Under the pieces are notes generated by a model, which saw only the letters and a list, made by a program, of their open reading frames with translations, was not told the DNA's origin and ran no database searches. Source: Mycolicibacterium rufum (GTDB taxonomy: Bacteria > Actinomycetota > Actinomycetes > Mycobacteriales > Mycobacteriaceae). Taken from it: a stretch of DNA of 64,000 bases. Where the stretch lies: contig NZ_CP092427.2 in assembly GCF_022374875.2 (NCBI RefSeq), positions 1,178,001 to 1,242,000 on the forward strand, written 5' to 3'. Shown here one piece after another: positions 8,429 through 19,100 of the stretch. The position numbers were made by a program, and so were the translations under genes. Every line of letters begins with the position of its first letter. Position 1 is the first letter of the stretch.

Positions 8429-9538
8429 TCAGTCACTGTCGTCTTTTCTGTTGCGCCACCGGATGCCGGCCTCCAGGAAGCCGTCGATGTCGCCGTCCAG
8501 CACCGCGGCGGGATTTCCGACCTCGTACTCGGTGCGCAGGTCTTTCACCATCTGGTAGGGGTGCAGCACGTAGGAACGCATCTGGTTGCCCCAGGAACTG
8601 CCGCCGTCGTTCTTGAGGGCGTCCATCTCGGCCCGCTCCTCTAAGCGCTTGCGCTCCAACAATTTCGCCTGGAGCACGCGCATCGCGGACACCTTGTTCT
8701 GCAACTGCGACTTCTCGTTCTGGCAAGTCACGACGATACCGGTCGGGATGTGGGTCAGGCGAACGGCCGAGTCGGTGGTGTTGACCGACTGGCCGCCGGG
8801 GCCGCTGGACCGGTAGACGTCCACCCGCACATCGGCCTCGGGGATGTCGATGTGGTCGGTGGTCTCTGTGACCGGCAGCACCTCGACTTCGGCGAACGAC
8901 GTCTGCCGGCGGCCCTGGTTGTCGAACGGGCTGATGCGCACCAGGCGGTGGGTGCCCTGCTCGACCGACAGCGTCCCGTAGGCGAACGGCGCGTGCACGG
9001 CGAACGTCGCGCTCTTGATGCCGGCTTCCTCGGCGTAGGAGGTGTCGTACACCTCGACCGGATACTTGTGCTGCTCAGCCCAGCGGATGTACATCCGCAT
9101 CAGCATCTCGGCCCAGTCGGCGGCGTCGACGCCACCGGCACCCGACCGGATGTTCACCAGTGCTTCACGCTCGTCGTACTCACCCGAGAGCAGGGTGCGG
9201 ACCTCCAGCGCCTCGATGTCCTCGCGCAGCTGGCGCAGCTCGGCGTCGGCCTCGGCGCGCTCGTCGTCGCCGCCTTCTTCGGCGGCCAGCTCGTAGAGCA
9301 CCGGAAGGTCCTCGATGCGCTGACGCAGCTCCTCGACCCGGCGCAGTTCGTTCTGGGCGTGCGACAGATCGCTGGTCACCTTCTGCGCGCGCACCTGGTC
9401 GTCCCACAGCTTCGGGTCGGACGCCTCCTGCTCGAGATTCGCGATGCGACCGCGAAGCCCCTCGACGTCGAGCACACGCTCCACCGTGGTGAGCGTGGAG
9501 TCGAGGGCAGCGATGTCGGCTTGACGGTCAGGATCCAC
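8429..9538 (-). CDS. prfB: peptide chain release factor 2
   Basis: RF2, 369 residues, reads UGA and UAA stop codons and triggers peptidyl-tRNA hydrolysis. The catalytic GGQ is at 248-250 within [10 protein letters not shown] and the codon-reading SPF motif at 203-205. The gene is a single uninterrupted frame, so the programmed +1 frameshift that controls prfB in many bacteria is absent, as usual in Actinobacteria. The start is ATG at 9538 ([12 protein letters not shown]). It is the first gene of the minus-strand run through smpB and diverges from fprA across 135 bases. Confidence 0.97.
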   Translation of the reverse strand: MDPDRQADIAALDSTLTTVERVLDVEGLRGRIANLEQEASDPKLWDDQVRAQKVTSDLSHAQNELRRVEELRQRIEDLPVLYELAAEEGGDDERAEADAELRQLREDIEALEVRTLLSGEYDEREALVNIRSGAGGVDAADWAEMLMRMYIRWAEQHKYPVEVYDTSYAEEAGIKSATFAVHAPFAYGTLSVEQGTHRLVRISPFDNQGRRQTSFAEVEVLPVTETTDHIDIPEADVRVDVYRSSGPGGQSVNTTDSAVRLTHIPTGIVVTCQNEKSQLQNKVSAMRVLQAKLLERKRLEERAEMDALKNDGGSSWGNQMRSYVLHPYQMVKDLRTEYEVGNPAAVLDGDIDGFLEAGIRWRNRKDDSD

Positions 9539-9673
9539 GGGAGATCAGGTTACCGGTCCGCGCGTTCGCCCCGGTCCACGCCGAGGGCGTTCTAGCATCG
9601 GGGGGCAAACCCCGTCCGGCCGCGTCGCGACAGCCCCCTGCGCGTGGCCGGGCAGCGACAGAAGGCAGCCCAC

Positions 9674-11059
9674 ATGCCCCCTTTGCGTCCGTACCACGTC
9701 GCGATCGTCGGATCGGGACCGTCCGGGTTCTTCGCCGCGGCGTCGCTGTTGAAGGCCGCCGGATCGGGCGACGATCCGGCGAAGCGCGACATCCGCGTCG
9801 ACATGCTCGAGATGCTGCCCACCCCGTGGGGTCTGGTGCGCTCGGGTGTCGCCCCGGACCATCCGAAGATCAAGTCGATCTCGGCGCAGTTCGACAAGAC
9901 CGCCGCCGACCCGCGGTTCCGGTTCTTCGGCAACATCGTCGTCGGCGACCACGTGCACCCGGCGGAGCTCGCGCAGCGCTACGACGCGGTCATCTACGCC
10001 AACGGCGCGCAGTCGGACCGGCCGCTGGGCATCCCGGGTGAGGACCTGCCGGGCAGCGTGGCCGCGGTCGACTTCGTCGGCTGGTACAACGCGCATCCGC
10101 ACTTCGAGGCGATGACGCCGGACATATCGTCCGGCCGCGCCGTGGTGGTCGGCAACGGCAACGTGGCGATCGACGTGGCACGCATCCTGGTCAGTGACCC
10201 CGATGTGCTCGCAGAGACCGACATCGCCGACCACGCACTGCAGTCGCTGCACGAGCGCGGCGTCGAGGAGGTGTTGGTGATCGGCAGGCGCGGCCCGCTG
10301 CAGGCGCCGTTCACCACGCTGGAACTGCGCGAGCTCGGCGACCTCGAGGCGCTCGGGGACGTCGACGTGATCATCGACCCCGCCGACTTCGCCGACATCA
10401 CCGACGAGGACCTGGAAGCCGCGGGCAAGACCGTCCGCAACAACATCAAGGTGCTGCGTGGCTACGCCGAGCTGGAGCCGCGAGGAGCCAAGCGACGCAT
10501 CGTGTTCCGCTTCCGGACGTCGCCGATCGAGATCAGGGGCGACGGCAAGGTGGAGTCGATCGTGTTGGGCCGCAATAAATTGGTCCGCGGTGCCGACGGC
10601 CGCGTGTCGGCCCGCGACACCGGCGAACGCGAGGAGGTGCCCGCCCAGCTGGTCGTCCGCGCGGTCGGCTACCGCGGGCTGCCGATGCCCGGGCTGCCGT
10701 TCGACGAACGCAACGGCACCATCCCGCACACCGACGGGAGGATCGAGGGCAGCCGCAACGAGTACGTGGTGGGCTGGATCAAGCGTGGCCCCACCGGCGT
10801 GATCGGCAGCAACAAGAGCGACTCCGCGGAGACCGTCAACACCCTGCTGGCCGATCTGCGCGCCGCCGAGCCGACCGAGCTGGGTCCCGACCATGCCGAG
10901 CAAGTGGAACGGTGGCTCCTCGAACGGCAGCCCAAACTGGTCACCAACGACCACTGGAAGCTGATCGACGCCCACGAGCGCACCGCCGGTGAGGGTTCGG
11001 GGAGGCCGCGTGTGAAGCTCACCAGCGTGGAAGAGCTGCTACGGATCGGTCACGGGTGA
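9674..11059 (+). CDS. fprA: NADPH-ferredoxin reductase FprA
   Basis: A 461-residue flavoprotein of the adrenodoxin-reductase type that passes electrons from NADPH to ferredoxins. The FAD-binding motif VGSGPSGFFAA lies near residues 11-21, followed by MLPTPWGLVRSGVAPDHPKIK, a signature of this family; the NADP-binding motif is GNGNVAIDVARIL, and VGWIKRGPTGVIG near the C-terminus is diagnostic. Sequence and length agree closely with M. tuberculosis FprA. The start ATG at 9674 is chosen because MPPLRPYHVAIVG matches the family N-terminus; an upstream ATG at 9644 adds an unsupported extension. The 3' end overlaps the convergent small membrane gene by 21 bases. Confidence 0.96.
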   Translation: MPPLRPYHVAIVGSGPSGFFAAASLLKAAGSGDDPAKRDIRVDMLEMLPTPWGLVRSGVAPDHPKIKSISAQFDKTAADPRFRFFGNIVVGDHVHPAELAQRYDAVIYANGAQSDRPLGIPGEDLPGSVAAVDFVGWYNAHPHFEAMTPDISSGRAVVVGNGNVAIDVARILVSDPDVLAETDIADHALQSLHERGVEEVLVIGRRGPLQAPFTTLELRELGDLEALGDVDVIIDPADFADITDEDLEAAGKTVRNNIKVLRGYAELEPRGAKRRIVFRFRTSPIEIRGDGKVESIVLGRNKLVRGADGRVSARDTGEREEVPAQLVVRAVGYRGLPMPGLPFDERNGTIPHTDGRIEGSRNEYVVGWIKRGPTGVIGSNKSDSAETVNTLLADLRAAEPTELGPDHAEQVERWLLERQPKLVTNDHWKLIDAHERTAGEGSGRPRVKLTSVEELLRIGHG

Positions 11060-11371
11060 GGCGAACGCCCACTTCTCCGGGTTGCCCGGTGAGTACCTCA
11101 CGTCGATGAGCTGTCCCATCGTCGGCCACGCGTTCACGTCGACGACCATCCGCGTGTAGACGGTGTACTCGTTGACCGTCGGGCCGTTGATGACGCCGGT
11201 GATGGTCGCGTACTGCTCGCCGGTCAGGTCGACGGGACGCGGACTGACCCCGGTCACCAGGAGCGTTCCGGGCACCCAGTCGTTGCCCGCCCCCCGCCTG
11301 CGCATGATCCACGGCGCCGCGACGAGCACGATGGCACCGATGATGAGCAGCATGATCGCGAGTTCGGCCAC
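11039..11371 (-). CDS. small single-pass membrane protein of unknown function
   Basis: About 110 residues: a hydrophobic helix ([18 protein letters not shown]) followed by a basic RRR stop-transfer and a soluble domain of about 80 residues containing [20 protein letters not shown]. No known family was recognised. The start is uncertain: GTG at 11371 (VAELAIM) gives a compact N-terminus, GTG at 11392 adds 7 residues, and ATG at 11353 removes 6. The gene diverges from hisN with only a few bases between starts, and its 3' end overlaps fprA. Confidence 0.7.
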   Translation of the reverse strand: MAELAIMLLIIGAIVLVAAPWIMRRRGAGNDWVPGTLLVTGVSPRPVDLTGEQYATITGVINGPTVNEYTVYTRMVVDVNAWPTMGQLIDVRYSPGNPEKWAFASPVTDP

Positions 11372-11394
11372 ACCGCCATGGTAGGACGGCACCT

Positions 11395-12183
11395 ATGAGC
11401 ACCCACTCCCCCGACGTGGCCGACGACCTGGCCCTGGCCCTCACGCTGGCCGGGGAAGCCGATGCGCTGACGATGCAGCGCTTCGGCGCGGTCGATCTGC
11501 GCGTGGAGACCAAGCCCGACATGACCCCGGCCACCGACGCCGACCTCGACGCCGAGACGCTGCTGCGCGAGCGATTGGCCGAGCACCGCCCGGGCGATTC
11601 GGTGTTCGGCGAAGAGTTCGGCGGCACCAGGGAATTCACCGGCCGGCAGTGGGTGGTCGATCCCATCGACGGCACCAAGAACTTCGTCCGCGGCGTGCCC
11701 GTGTGGGCGACGCTCATCGCCCTGCTCGTGGACGGCGTGCCCGAGGTCGGCGTCGTCAGCGCACCCGCGCTGGCGCGGCGGTGGTGGGCCGGCCGCGGCC
11801 AGGGCGCATTCACCTCCTTCACCGGCGTTCCCCGCCCGATCTCTGTCTCGGCCGTCGCCGACCTCGGCTCGGCGAGCCTGTCGTACTCCGACCTGACCAC
11901 CGGGTGGGACGCCGGGCGTCCGACGTTCCTCGAGCTGACGGACGCGGTGTGGCGGGTGCGCGGGTACGGCGATTTCTGGTCGTACTGCCTGGTCGCCGAG
12001 GGCGCGGTCGACATCGCCGTGGAACCGGAGGTCAAGCTGTGGGACCTCGCCCCCCTCGACATCCTGGTGCGCGAAGCGGGTGGCCGCTTCACCGATCTGG
12101 CCGCGCAGCCGGGACCGCACGGCGGCAGCGCGGTGGCGACCAACGGTCTGCTGCACGACGCGGTGCTCGACGCGCTGAGGTGA
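11395..12183 (+). CDS. hisN: histidinol-phosphatase HisN (inositol monophosphatase family)
   Basis: A 262-residue Mg-dependent phosphatase. In mycobacteria the HisN member of the inositol monophosphatase family performs the dephosphorylation of histidinol phosphate in histidine synthesis. Metal-ligand motifs are intact: GEEFGG at 72-77, [10 protein letters not shown] at 88-97 and [15 protein letters not shown] towards the C-terminus. The start is ATG at 11395. It corresponds in sequence and neighbourhood to Rv3137, upstream of fadE24-fadE23. A general inositol or sugar phosphatase role cannot be excluded from sequence alone. Confidence 0.9.
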   Translation: MSTHSPDVADDLALALTLAGEADALTMQRFGAVDLRVETKPDMTPATDADLDAETLLRERLAEHRPGDSVFGEEFGGTREFTGRQWVVDPIDGTKNFVRGVPVWATLIALLVDGVPEVGVVSAPALARRWWAGRGQGAFTSFTGVPRPISVSAVADLGSASLSYSDLTTGWDAGRPTFLELTDAVWRVRGYGDFWSYCLVAEGAVDIAVEPEVKLWDLAPLDILVREAGGRFTDLAAQPGPHGGSAVATNGLLHDAVLDALR

Positions 12184-12231
12184 CGTCCGGGGAGTTTGCC
12201 GCGCGACCACCCCCTGCTCGGCGATGATGTG

Positions 12232-12305
12232 AGGTGCGCAACAGATCGGGCAACCTTACTCAATAGTCAGTTCCGATACCTTACTCTGGAGTCAGTTGCG
12301 CACCT
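12232..12305. promoter_or_regulatory. tandem 20-bp repeats inside an 11-bp inverted repeat upstream of fadE24
   Basis: Two imperfect direct repeats, ACCTTACTCAATAGTCAGTT at 12253-12272 and ACCTTACTCTGGAGTCAGTT at 12278-12297, differ at three positions and have a 25-bp period, placing them on nearly the same DNA face two and a half turns apart. Each has a dyad core (ACTC-n2-GAGT is perfect in the second). They are framed by AGGTGCGCAAC at 12232-12242 and its exact reverse complement at 12295-12305. The block lies 36 bases before fadE24. It reads as a cooperative operator for a dimeric regulator, not identified here. Confidence 0.7.
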
Positions 12306-12340
12306 GCGTTTCTCCGACACCACCTGAGGGCAGCTGACCA

Positions 12341-13723
12341 ATGACGAACACCCTGCCGTCCAAGCGATCCGGCCACGAGAGTGCCGTCGGTCTGCACAAG
12401 CACAAGCGGTCTGCGACCGATATCGGGATCGCGCTGCTCACACCGCTTCTCGGGCAGGAGTTCCTGGACCGGTACAACCTGCGCGATCCGCTCAACCGCG
12501 GCCTCAAGCACGGCGTCAAGCACGCGTTCTCCGCCGCGGGCGCCTCGACGCGTCAGTTCAAGCGCATCCAGGGCCTCGGCAAGCCGGCGACCCGGCTCAA
12601 GGCCAGCGGCTCCGACTACTTCGATCTGACCCCCGACGACGACCAGAAAATGATCGTGCAGACCGTCGAGGAGTTCGCCGAGGAAATCCTGCGGCCCGCC
12701 GCCCACGACGCCGATGCCGCCGCGGCCTACCCCCCGGACCTGATCGCCAAGGCGGCCGAGCTGGGCGTCACCGCGATCACCATCCCCGAGGACTTCGACG
12801 GCATCGCCGAGCACCGGACCACGGTCACCAACGCGCTCGTCGCGGAGGCGCTGGCCTACGGCGACATGGGCCTGGCCCTGCCGATCCTGGCGCCCGGTGG
12901 CGTCGCGTCGACCCTGACGCACTGGGGCAGCGCCGATCAGCAGGCGACGTACCTTCCGGAGTTCGCCGGTGAGAACGTGCCGCAGGCGTGTGTCGCCATC
13001 GCCGAACCACACCCGCTGTTCGACCCGACCGCACTGAAGACCACCGCCGTGCGGACTCCGAGCGGGTACCGGCTCGACGGGGTCAAGTCGTTGGTGCCGG
13101 CGGCCGCCGACGCCGAGGTGTTCATCATCGCCGCGCAGCTCAACGGGAAGCCGACGCTGTTCGTGGTCGAGTCCGCCGCAGCCGGACTCACGGTCACCCC
13201 CGATCCGAGCATGGGCATCCGGGCGGCGGCGCTGGGCAGGGTGGAGCTCGACACGGTGACCGTCCCGCTCGGCGCCCGGCTGGGCGGCGACATCGCCGAG
13301 GCCGAGCACGACCGGAACTACTCCGAGGCGATCGCGCTGTCCCGGCTGGGGTGGGCCGCGCTGGCGGTCGGCACCTCGCACGCGGTGCTCGACTACGTCA
13401 TTCCCTACGTCAAGGAGCGCGAGGCCTTCGGTGAGCCGATCGCGCACCGGCAGTCGGTGGCGTTCATGTGCGCCAACATCGCGATCGAGCTCGACGGTCT
13501 GCGGCTGATCACGTGGCGGGGCGCGGCGCGCGCCGAACAGGGGCTCTCCTTCGCCCGGGAGGCCGCGCTGGCGAAGAAGCTCGGCACCGACAAGGGCATG
13601 CAGATCGGCCTCGACGGCGTGCAGCTGCTCGGCGGCCACGGGTACACCAAGGAACACCCGGTCGAACGCTGGTACCGCGACCTGCGGGCTCTCGGTGTCG
13701 CCGAGGGTGTCGTCGTTCTCTGA
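12341..13723 (+). CDS. fadE24: acyl-CoA dehydrogenase FadE24
   Basis: A 460-residue acyl-CoA dehydrogenase with an N-terminal extension of about 105 residues before the first helical domain (DDDQKMIVQTVEEFAEE). The C-terminal region (GVQLLGGHGYTKEHPVERWYRDLRAL) is typical, but the position of the catalytic glutamate in the usual EGT motif reads VAEGVVVL, so the active base may be missing. In Actinobacteria, paired acyl-CoA dehydrogenases often form alpha2beta2 complexes with one functional active site per pair; that suggests FadE24 is the partner of FadE23, which keeps EGT (inference). It matches Rv3139 by sequence and by position next to fadE23. The start is ATG at 12341. Regulation probably acts through the repeat block upstream. 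Confidence 0.92.
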   Translation: MTNTLPSKRSGHESAVGLHKHKRSATDIGIALLTPLLGQEFLDRYNLRDPLNRGLKHGVKHAFSAAGASTRQFKRIQGLGKPATRLKASGSDYFDLTPDDDQKMIVQTVEEFAEEILRPAAHDADAAAAYPPDLIAKAAELGVTAITIPEDFDGIAEHRTTVTNALVAEALAYGDMGLALPILAPGGVASTLTHWGSADQQATYLPEFAGENVPQACVAIAEPHPLFDPTALKTTAVRTPSGYRLDGVKSLVPAAADAEVFIIAAQLNGKPTLFVVESAAAGLTVTPDPSMGIRAAALGRVELDTVTVPLGARLGGDIAEAEHDRNYSEAIALSRLGWAALAVGTSHAVLDYVIPYVKEREAFGEPIAHRQSVAFMCANIAIELDGLRLITWRGAARAEQGLSFAREAALAKKLGTDKGMQIGLDGVQLLGGHGYTKEHPVERWYRDLRALGVAEGVVVL

Positions 13724-13756
13724 CCACAGCAGCGCCTCAACGAAAGCAGGACGATC

Positions 13757-14968
13757 ATGGCGATCAATCTGGAAATGCCGAAGAAGCTGCAGGCCGTCAT
13801 CGAGAAGGGCCATCAGGGCGCGGCCGAGATGCTGCGGCCCATCTCACGTAAGTACGACCAGCGCGAGCACGACTACCCGGTCGAGCTCGACACGCTGGCC
13901 ACGCTCTTCGAGGGCATCTCGGAGGCGAACACGATCTCGTTCGCCGGTGCCGAGGCGTTCCAGCGCGACGGGGACGGCCCCAAGGGAAACATCAACGGCG
14001 CCAACATGTCCGCGCTCCTCAACGCTCTCGAGGTGAGCTGGGGTGACGTCGCGCTGCTGCTGTCGGTGCCCTACCAGGGCCTCGGGAACGCCGCGATCTC
14101 CAGCGTGGCCAGCCCCGAGCAGCTCGAGCGGCTGGGCAAGGTGTGGGCCGCGATGGCCATCACCGAGCCCGGCTTCGGCTCGGATTCCGCGGCCGTGTCG
14201 ACGACCGCCGTCCTCGACGGCGACGAGTACGTGATCAACGGCGAGAAGATCTACGTGACCGCCGGGTCCCGGGCCACCCACATCGTGGTGTGGGCGACGC
14301 TGGACAGGACCAAGGGCCGCGCGGCGATCAAGTCGTTCATCGTGCCGCGCGACCATCCCGGTGTCACGGTGGAGCGCCTCGAGAACAAGCTCGGCATCAA
14401 GGCCTCCGACACCGCCGCCATCCGCTTCGACAACGCCCGCATTCCCAAGGAGAACCTGCTCGGCAGCCCCGAGATCCAGGTGGACAAGGGATTCGCCGGG
14501 GTGATGGAGACCTTCGACAACACCCGGCCGATCGTGGCGGCGATGGCCGTCGGCGTCGCCCGCGCCGCGCTGGAGGAACTCCGCAAGATCCTCACCGACG
14601 CCGGCATCGAGATCTCCTACGACAAGCCGGCGCACGCGCAGAGCGCGGCCGCCGCGGAGTTCCTGCGGATGGAGGCCGACTGGGAGGCGGGCTACCTGTT
14701 GACGGTGCGGTCGGCCTGGCAGGCCGACAACAAGATCCCGAACTCCAAAGAAGCCTCGATGGGCAAGGCCAAGGCCGCGCGGGTCGGCAGCGACATCACG
14801 CTCAAGGCGGTCGAAATGGCCGGCACCACAGGGTATTCCGAGCAGACCCTGCTCGAGAAGTGGGCCCGCGACTCGAAAATTCTCGACATCTTCGAAGGCA
14901 CCCAGCAGATCCAGCAGCTCGTGGTCGCCCGCCGGCTGCTCGGCCTGTCCTCGGCCGAGCTGAAGTAG
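13757..14968 (+). CDS. fadE23: acyl-CoA dehydrogenase FadE23
   Basis: A 403-residue flavoenzyme that forms alpha,beta-enoyl-CoA. It shows ITEPGFGSDSAAVSTTA in the middle beta domain, the ATG-start N-terminus MAINLEMPKK, and the catalytic glutamate context FEGTQQIQQL at about 379-388. It is 33 bases downstream of fadE24 with an AAAGCAGGA region before the ATG, so the two are co-transcribed. It corresponds to Rv3140. The natural substrate is not known from sequence. The stop abuts the convergent glycosyltransferase gene with one base between, leaving no room for a terminator. Confidence 0.93.
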   Translation: MAINLEMPKKLQAVIEKGHQGAAEMLRPISRKYDQREHDYPVELDTLATLFEGISEANTISFAGAEAFQRDGDGPKGNINGANMSALLNALEVSWGDVALLLSVPYQGLGNAAISSVASPEQLERLGKVWAAMAITEPGFGSDSAAVSTTAVLDGDEYVINGEKIYVTAGSRATHIVVWATLDRTKGRAAIKSFIVPRDHPGVTVERLENKLGIKASDTAAIRFDNARIPKENLLGSPEIQVDKGFAGVMETFDNTRPIVAAMAVGVARAALEELRKILTDAGIEISYDKPAHAQSAAAAEFLRMEADWEAGYLLTVRSAWQADNKIPNSKEASMGKAKAARVGSDITLKAVEMAGTTGYSEQTLLEKWARDSKILDIFEGTQQIQQLVVARRLLGLSSAELK

Positions 14969-14969
14969 C

Positions 14970-16193
14970 TCACCGACGCATCAGCTGCTCGAAGAGGTCG
15001 GCGCCGCGGCCCACGCCGCCGGTGGCGCGGAAACCCTCGGCCACCCTGGCGGCACCCTGCTGCATGGTCATCGCCTCGTGGATCGCTTCGCGCAGCCGCG
15101 GCACCGACAACCGCCGCGCCGGAAGCCGGGTTCCGCAGCCCGCGACCTCGGCGCGTCGAGCGACCTCGAACTGGTCCCGGCCGAAAGGAACCACACAGAC
15201 CGGGACGCCGCGCGCCAGCGCGCGTTGGGTGCCTCCCATCCCGCCGTGGGTGACGGCGCACACCGCCCGGGCCAGAACCAGGTCGTGGTCGACGTACCGG
15301 CGGATCGTCACGTGGGGGCGGTCGGTCACCCCGTCGGGCGCCCCGGCGGGCAGCGTGGCCACCACGTGGACGGGATCGTCGGCCAGCGCGGCGACGGCGG
15401 CACTCACCAGGCCCGCGTCGTTCTGCTGCTCCGACGATGTGGTCACCAGGACGATGGGCCGGTCGATCGCCGTGAGCCAGGACGGCGGATCACCCGTGGC
15501 CCGAGGCGGGATACACGGGCCGATCATGTGCACGTTCTCGCCCCAGTCCCCCGCGTACTGGAACGGCGTGCCGGTCGTGAGGAACAGCATCGGCGTCCGG
15601 CGGAGGAACGCGTCGAGCGACGCGACGGGCGAAAGGCCCAGCCGATCGCGGAGCTCGGTGATCGCCGCCACCGCGGGCCGTTGCAGGGGCCGGTTGACCG
15701 CCGCGCGGACCAGGGCGTCACGCCATCGTCCGAGGATGCCTGCCTTCGGACGCAGCCCCAGTCCGAACGGCGGAACGCCCTCGACGTCGAGCGTCGGGGT
15801 GTAGGGCGAGAAGGTGGCCCACGGCAGCCCCGCGGCCTCGGCGGCCGTCTGCGCTCCCCAGCAGTTGACGTCGACCAGCAGGCCGTCGGGCCGGACCGCC
15901 GCGATCGCGGCGCGCAGATCGTCCACCTCATAGGGGGCGCGGCGGCTGAACGCCGATACCGACAGCCGCAGGGCGGCAACAGGATTGGACGCACGCCAGT
16001 CGTCCATGGTGATCGCCTCGATCCGGGCGTCGATCGGTGCCGCCGAGAAGCCCTGCGCTGCCGCGTGTTCCACTTCGCCGGCCAGCGTCCGCAGATGCAC
16101 CCGGTGGCCACGTGCCGCCAGCTCGGCCAGCAGGGCGGCCATCGGCAGCAGGTGACCCAGTGCCGGCGAGGTGTAGGCGAGGACGGTGGCCAT
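14970..16193 (-). CDS. glycosyltransferase family 1 (MGT/UGT-like)
   Basis: A 407-residue GT-B-fold enzyme that transfers a sugar from a nucleotide donor to a small acceptor. The N-terminal half starts with AYTSPALGHLLPMAALLAEL, the acceptor-binding pattern of macrolide- and sterol-type glycosyltransferases, and the C-terminal half holds the donor signature THGGMGGTQRALARGVPVCVVPFGRDQ. The acceptor cannot be named; relatives in mycobacteria act on glycopeptidolipids or other lipids. The start is ATG at 16193, two bases after the cyclase stop. A longer frame exists into the cyclase gene but MATVLAYTSP is the expected N-terminus. Confidence 0.88.
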   Translation of the reverse strand: MATVLAYTSPALGHLLPMAALLAELAARGHRVHLRTLAGEVEHAAAQGFSAAPIDARIEAITMDDWRASNPVAALRLSVSAFSRRAPYEVDDLRAAIAAVRPDGLLVDVNCWGAQTAAEAAGLPWATFSPYTPTLDVEGVPPFGLGLRPKAGILGRWRDALVRAAVNRPLQRPAVAAITELRDRLGLSPVASLDAFLRRTPMLFLTTGTPFQYAGDWGENVHMIGPCIPPRATGDPPSWLTAIDRPIVLVTTSSEQQNDAGLVSAAVAALADDPVHVVATLPAGAPDGVTDRPHVTIRRYVDHDLVLARAVCAVTHGGMGGTQRALARGVPVCVVPFGRDQFEVARRAEVAGCGTRLPARRLSVPRLREAIHEAMTMQQGAARVAEGFRATGGVGRGADLFEQLMRR

Positions 16194-16195
16194 CG

Positions 16196-19100
16196 TCAGC
16201 CCTGTCCGGCGAGTTCCCCGCTCGCCGGAGCGTGCTCCTTGAGCGCGAGGATGCGTTCGGTCCACCGGTCCATGGCCGCCGTTCCGGGGCTGCGGCGCCG
16301 CCAGAGTGCGATCACCTCGTCGACCTCCTGCAGGTCATCCGGACCACCTCGCTCGAGAAGCAGCTCACACAACGCCGCGGCCGGACATCCGTAGTGCACC
16401 AGGGGTGCGTCGTGCTCATGCAGTCGAACCAGCGCCCGCAGGCCGTCGATGGCGTCGTCCCGCCCGCCGGTCCGCGCCTCACAGAGCGCCAACTGCGATC
16501 GGATGATCGCCACCGCGAAGTGCTGGAGCCGATACGCACCGATGCCGGCCTCGGCGCGCTGCAGCAGTCCGACGGCTTCCCCGTCACAGTCACCGACCGT
16601 CTGCATGAGCAGGGTGCCGAGCGTCCACTGCGCGGCGATGATGCCGAAGCGGTCACCGAAGGACTGCGCCCGCGCGAGCGCGGTGCGTCCTTCATCGATC
16701 AGGTCATCGGCGACGTGCAGGCCCATCCCCGCCAGGATGCCCCAGTACAGGAAGATGGCCGAGAAGATGACCGGTGGCATCGCCCGCGCCAGATCCGTGG
16801 CAGTCCGCAGGTGGGCGATGCCGCCCGCGTGATCGCCCAGGCATACCTCGCACAGGCCCTTGACGGCGAAGGCCACCGCCCTGTCGACCGACGGCGGCTC
16901 CGCGTCGAGCGCCAAGCTGCGGTCGATCACCTCGATGGTCGCCGCGAAATCGCAATTGGCCCAGCGCGCGAAGGCCAGCGAGGTGTAGATGATCTCCAGA
17001 TCAGCGGGGGCGGCGTGGTGCAGTGTGTCGACGATGCCGGCCAGTTCGGCGGCCAACGGCATCGCGTCCCGCACCCGGCTGCTGTTCACGATGAAGGCCA
17101 TGATGCGTCCGGCCATCGCCAGTGCGAGCGGGGTCTGATCGTCGAATCCCCGCGAGAGAGTACGCAAGTCGCGAAACCGCTCGTCGTTGTCGGGGTCCGC
17201 CCCGACGAACAGCTCGGTGGACACCAGCATGGCACGCGGGGTGATCCGCAGACCGACGACGTCGGCAGTCCCTTCGGGCAGCTGATCGGCTGCGCGCACG
17301 GCACTCTCCCACTGCAGGCGGGCTGCGGACATGTCGCGCATCCGCAACCATGCGGCCGCGCGGAGGTGCCACCGACACGCGGACACCAGTTCGCCCGCTG
17401 CCTCCAGGTGCGTCGCGATCACGGCGGCGTTCTCGTCCTGGTTCCCGCGGGCTTCGATGGCGCCGGCGAGTTGACGATGGGCTCGCGCGCGGTGGGCACC
17501 CATCTGCGATTCGTAGGCCACCGTGCGGACGAGCGGATGCCGGAAGCAGTACCGTTGCCGCGGCGTGAATTCCGTTTGGTCGATCAGTTCCGTGGCGACC
17601 AGTTCGGCCAGCGGGGCGGACAGTCCGCCGGGGGCGAGCACCTCGAGCGCCTCGGTGTCGAACCGGGTGCCGATCACGGCTGCCGCATTGAGCACCTCTT
17701 TGGTGGCGGGCTCGAGGCGGTCGATGCGGGCCGCGAGCACGGCCTGCACGGTGGCCGGCACGCGGAGATCCGCCGCATCACCGACCAGCCGATAATTGCC
17801 GCGGCCGCCGACGAGGACACCCCGGCCGACCAGATCGCGCACGATCTCCTCGACGAAATAGGGGTTACCCCCCGCCACGCCCGCGATGCGCGTCGCGAGG
17901 TCGGGCAGCGGCCCGGTGTGTCCCAGGAGATTGCGTGCGAGATCGACGGTCAGCGAGTCATTCAGCGGTGCAAGGGTGATGGAGAGCCCGGCCCGCCGTC
18001 GCAGTACGCCGTGGTATTCGGGGCGCTGGGTCATCACGACCACGACCGACGTCGCGTCGGAGTCGGCGGTGAACTCGGCGAGCACCGCTTCGCTCGCGGC
18101 ATCGATCCAGTGGACGTCCTCGACGACGACGACCACCGGCTCCCGATGGCGCCGGACGAACCGCCTCATCGTCTCCGCCAGCCGGTGCCGTCGGCCGTCG
18201 GCGCCGACGTGCAGCGCCGGCCACGACGCGTCCGTCAGGCCCATCGCGTCGAACAGGATCTGTGCATCGGTGCTGCGCATCGGCAATCGCGCCGTGATGC
18301 GCTCCCGGGCCTCGTGAGCGCTGAGACCGTCGATGCCGAACATCGCACGCAGCGTTCGGGACAACGCGCGGAAGGCGACCGGCATCGAATGCGCGTCACA
18401 TCCGGTGAGGACCACGGCCGCGCCGGCGGCGCCCGCCCGCCGGCAGAACTCCTCGACCAGGCGGCTCTTGCCGACACCGGGTGCGCCGACCACCGCAACC
18501 AGATTCGCCTCGCGACCGTCCTGCACCAGCGCGATCAGCCTCTCCAGTTCGCGGTCGCGGCCCACCATGGTCGCCTCGTTGCGACCCAACACCATTCGGC
18601 CCGGCTCGACCCCGATCAGGGCGCGGGCCAGGACGGGATCCGTGGCGCCCTTGACGCGCACCTCGACCACCGGGCCCATCCGGGTGGCGCGCTGCACGAG
18701 ATCGACCGTGGACATCGAGCAGAGCACCTCGCCCGGCGGTGCGGCGGCCTCCATGCGCTGCGCCATCCCGACCGCGTGGCCGACGGCGGTGTACCGGCCG
18801 GGGCCAGAGCCGATCTCGCCGACCACGACCGCGCCGGAGTTGAGTCCCACCCGCAGTTCCAGCGCGACACCGTCACGGCGGGTGATCTCCTCGGACAGCG
18901 CCTCGACCAACGACTGGATCTCCAAGGCGGCAATACAGGCCCGCAGCGCATGGTCCTCGAGCGCCAGCGGCGCGCCGAACAAGGCCATCAGCCCGTCGCC
19001 GGTGAACTGGCTCGTGATGCCCCCGTAGCGTTGCACGACGGCCGCGCTGCGATTGAACAGCTCGTTCATGATCTCCCGGAGACGCTCGGCGTCGAGGGCG

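Noticed and set aside
8429..9538. Programmed frameshift in prfB
   Set aside because: The gene is continuous from MDPDRQ to the stop, with no in-frame UGA or slippery site near the start.
9545..10975. 476-codon minus-strand frame covering fprA
   Set aside because: fprA on the plus strand matches its family along its whole length; the antisense product shows no domain.
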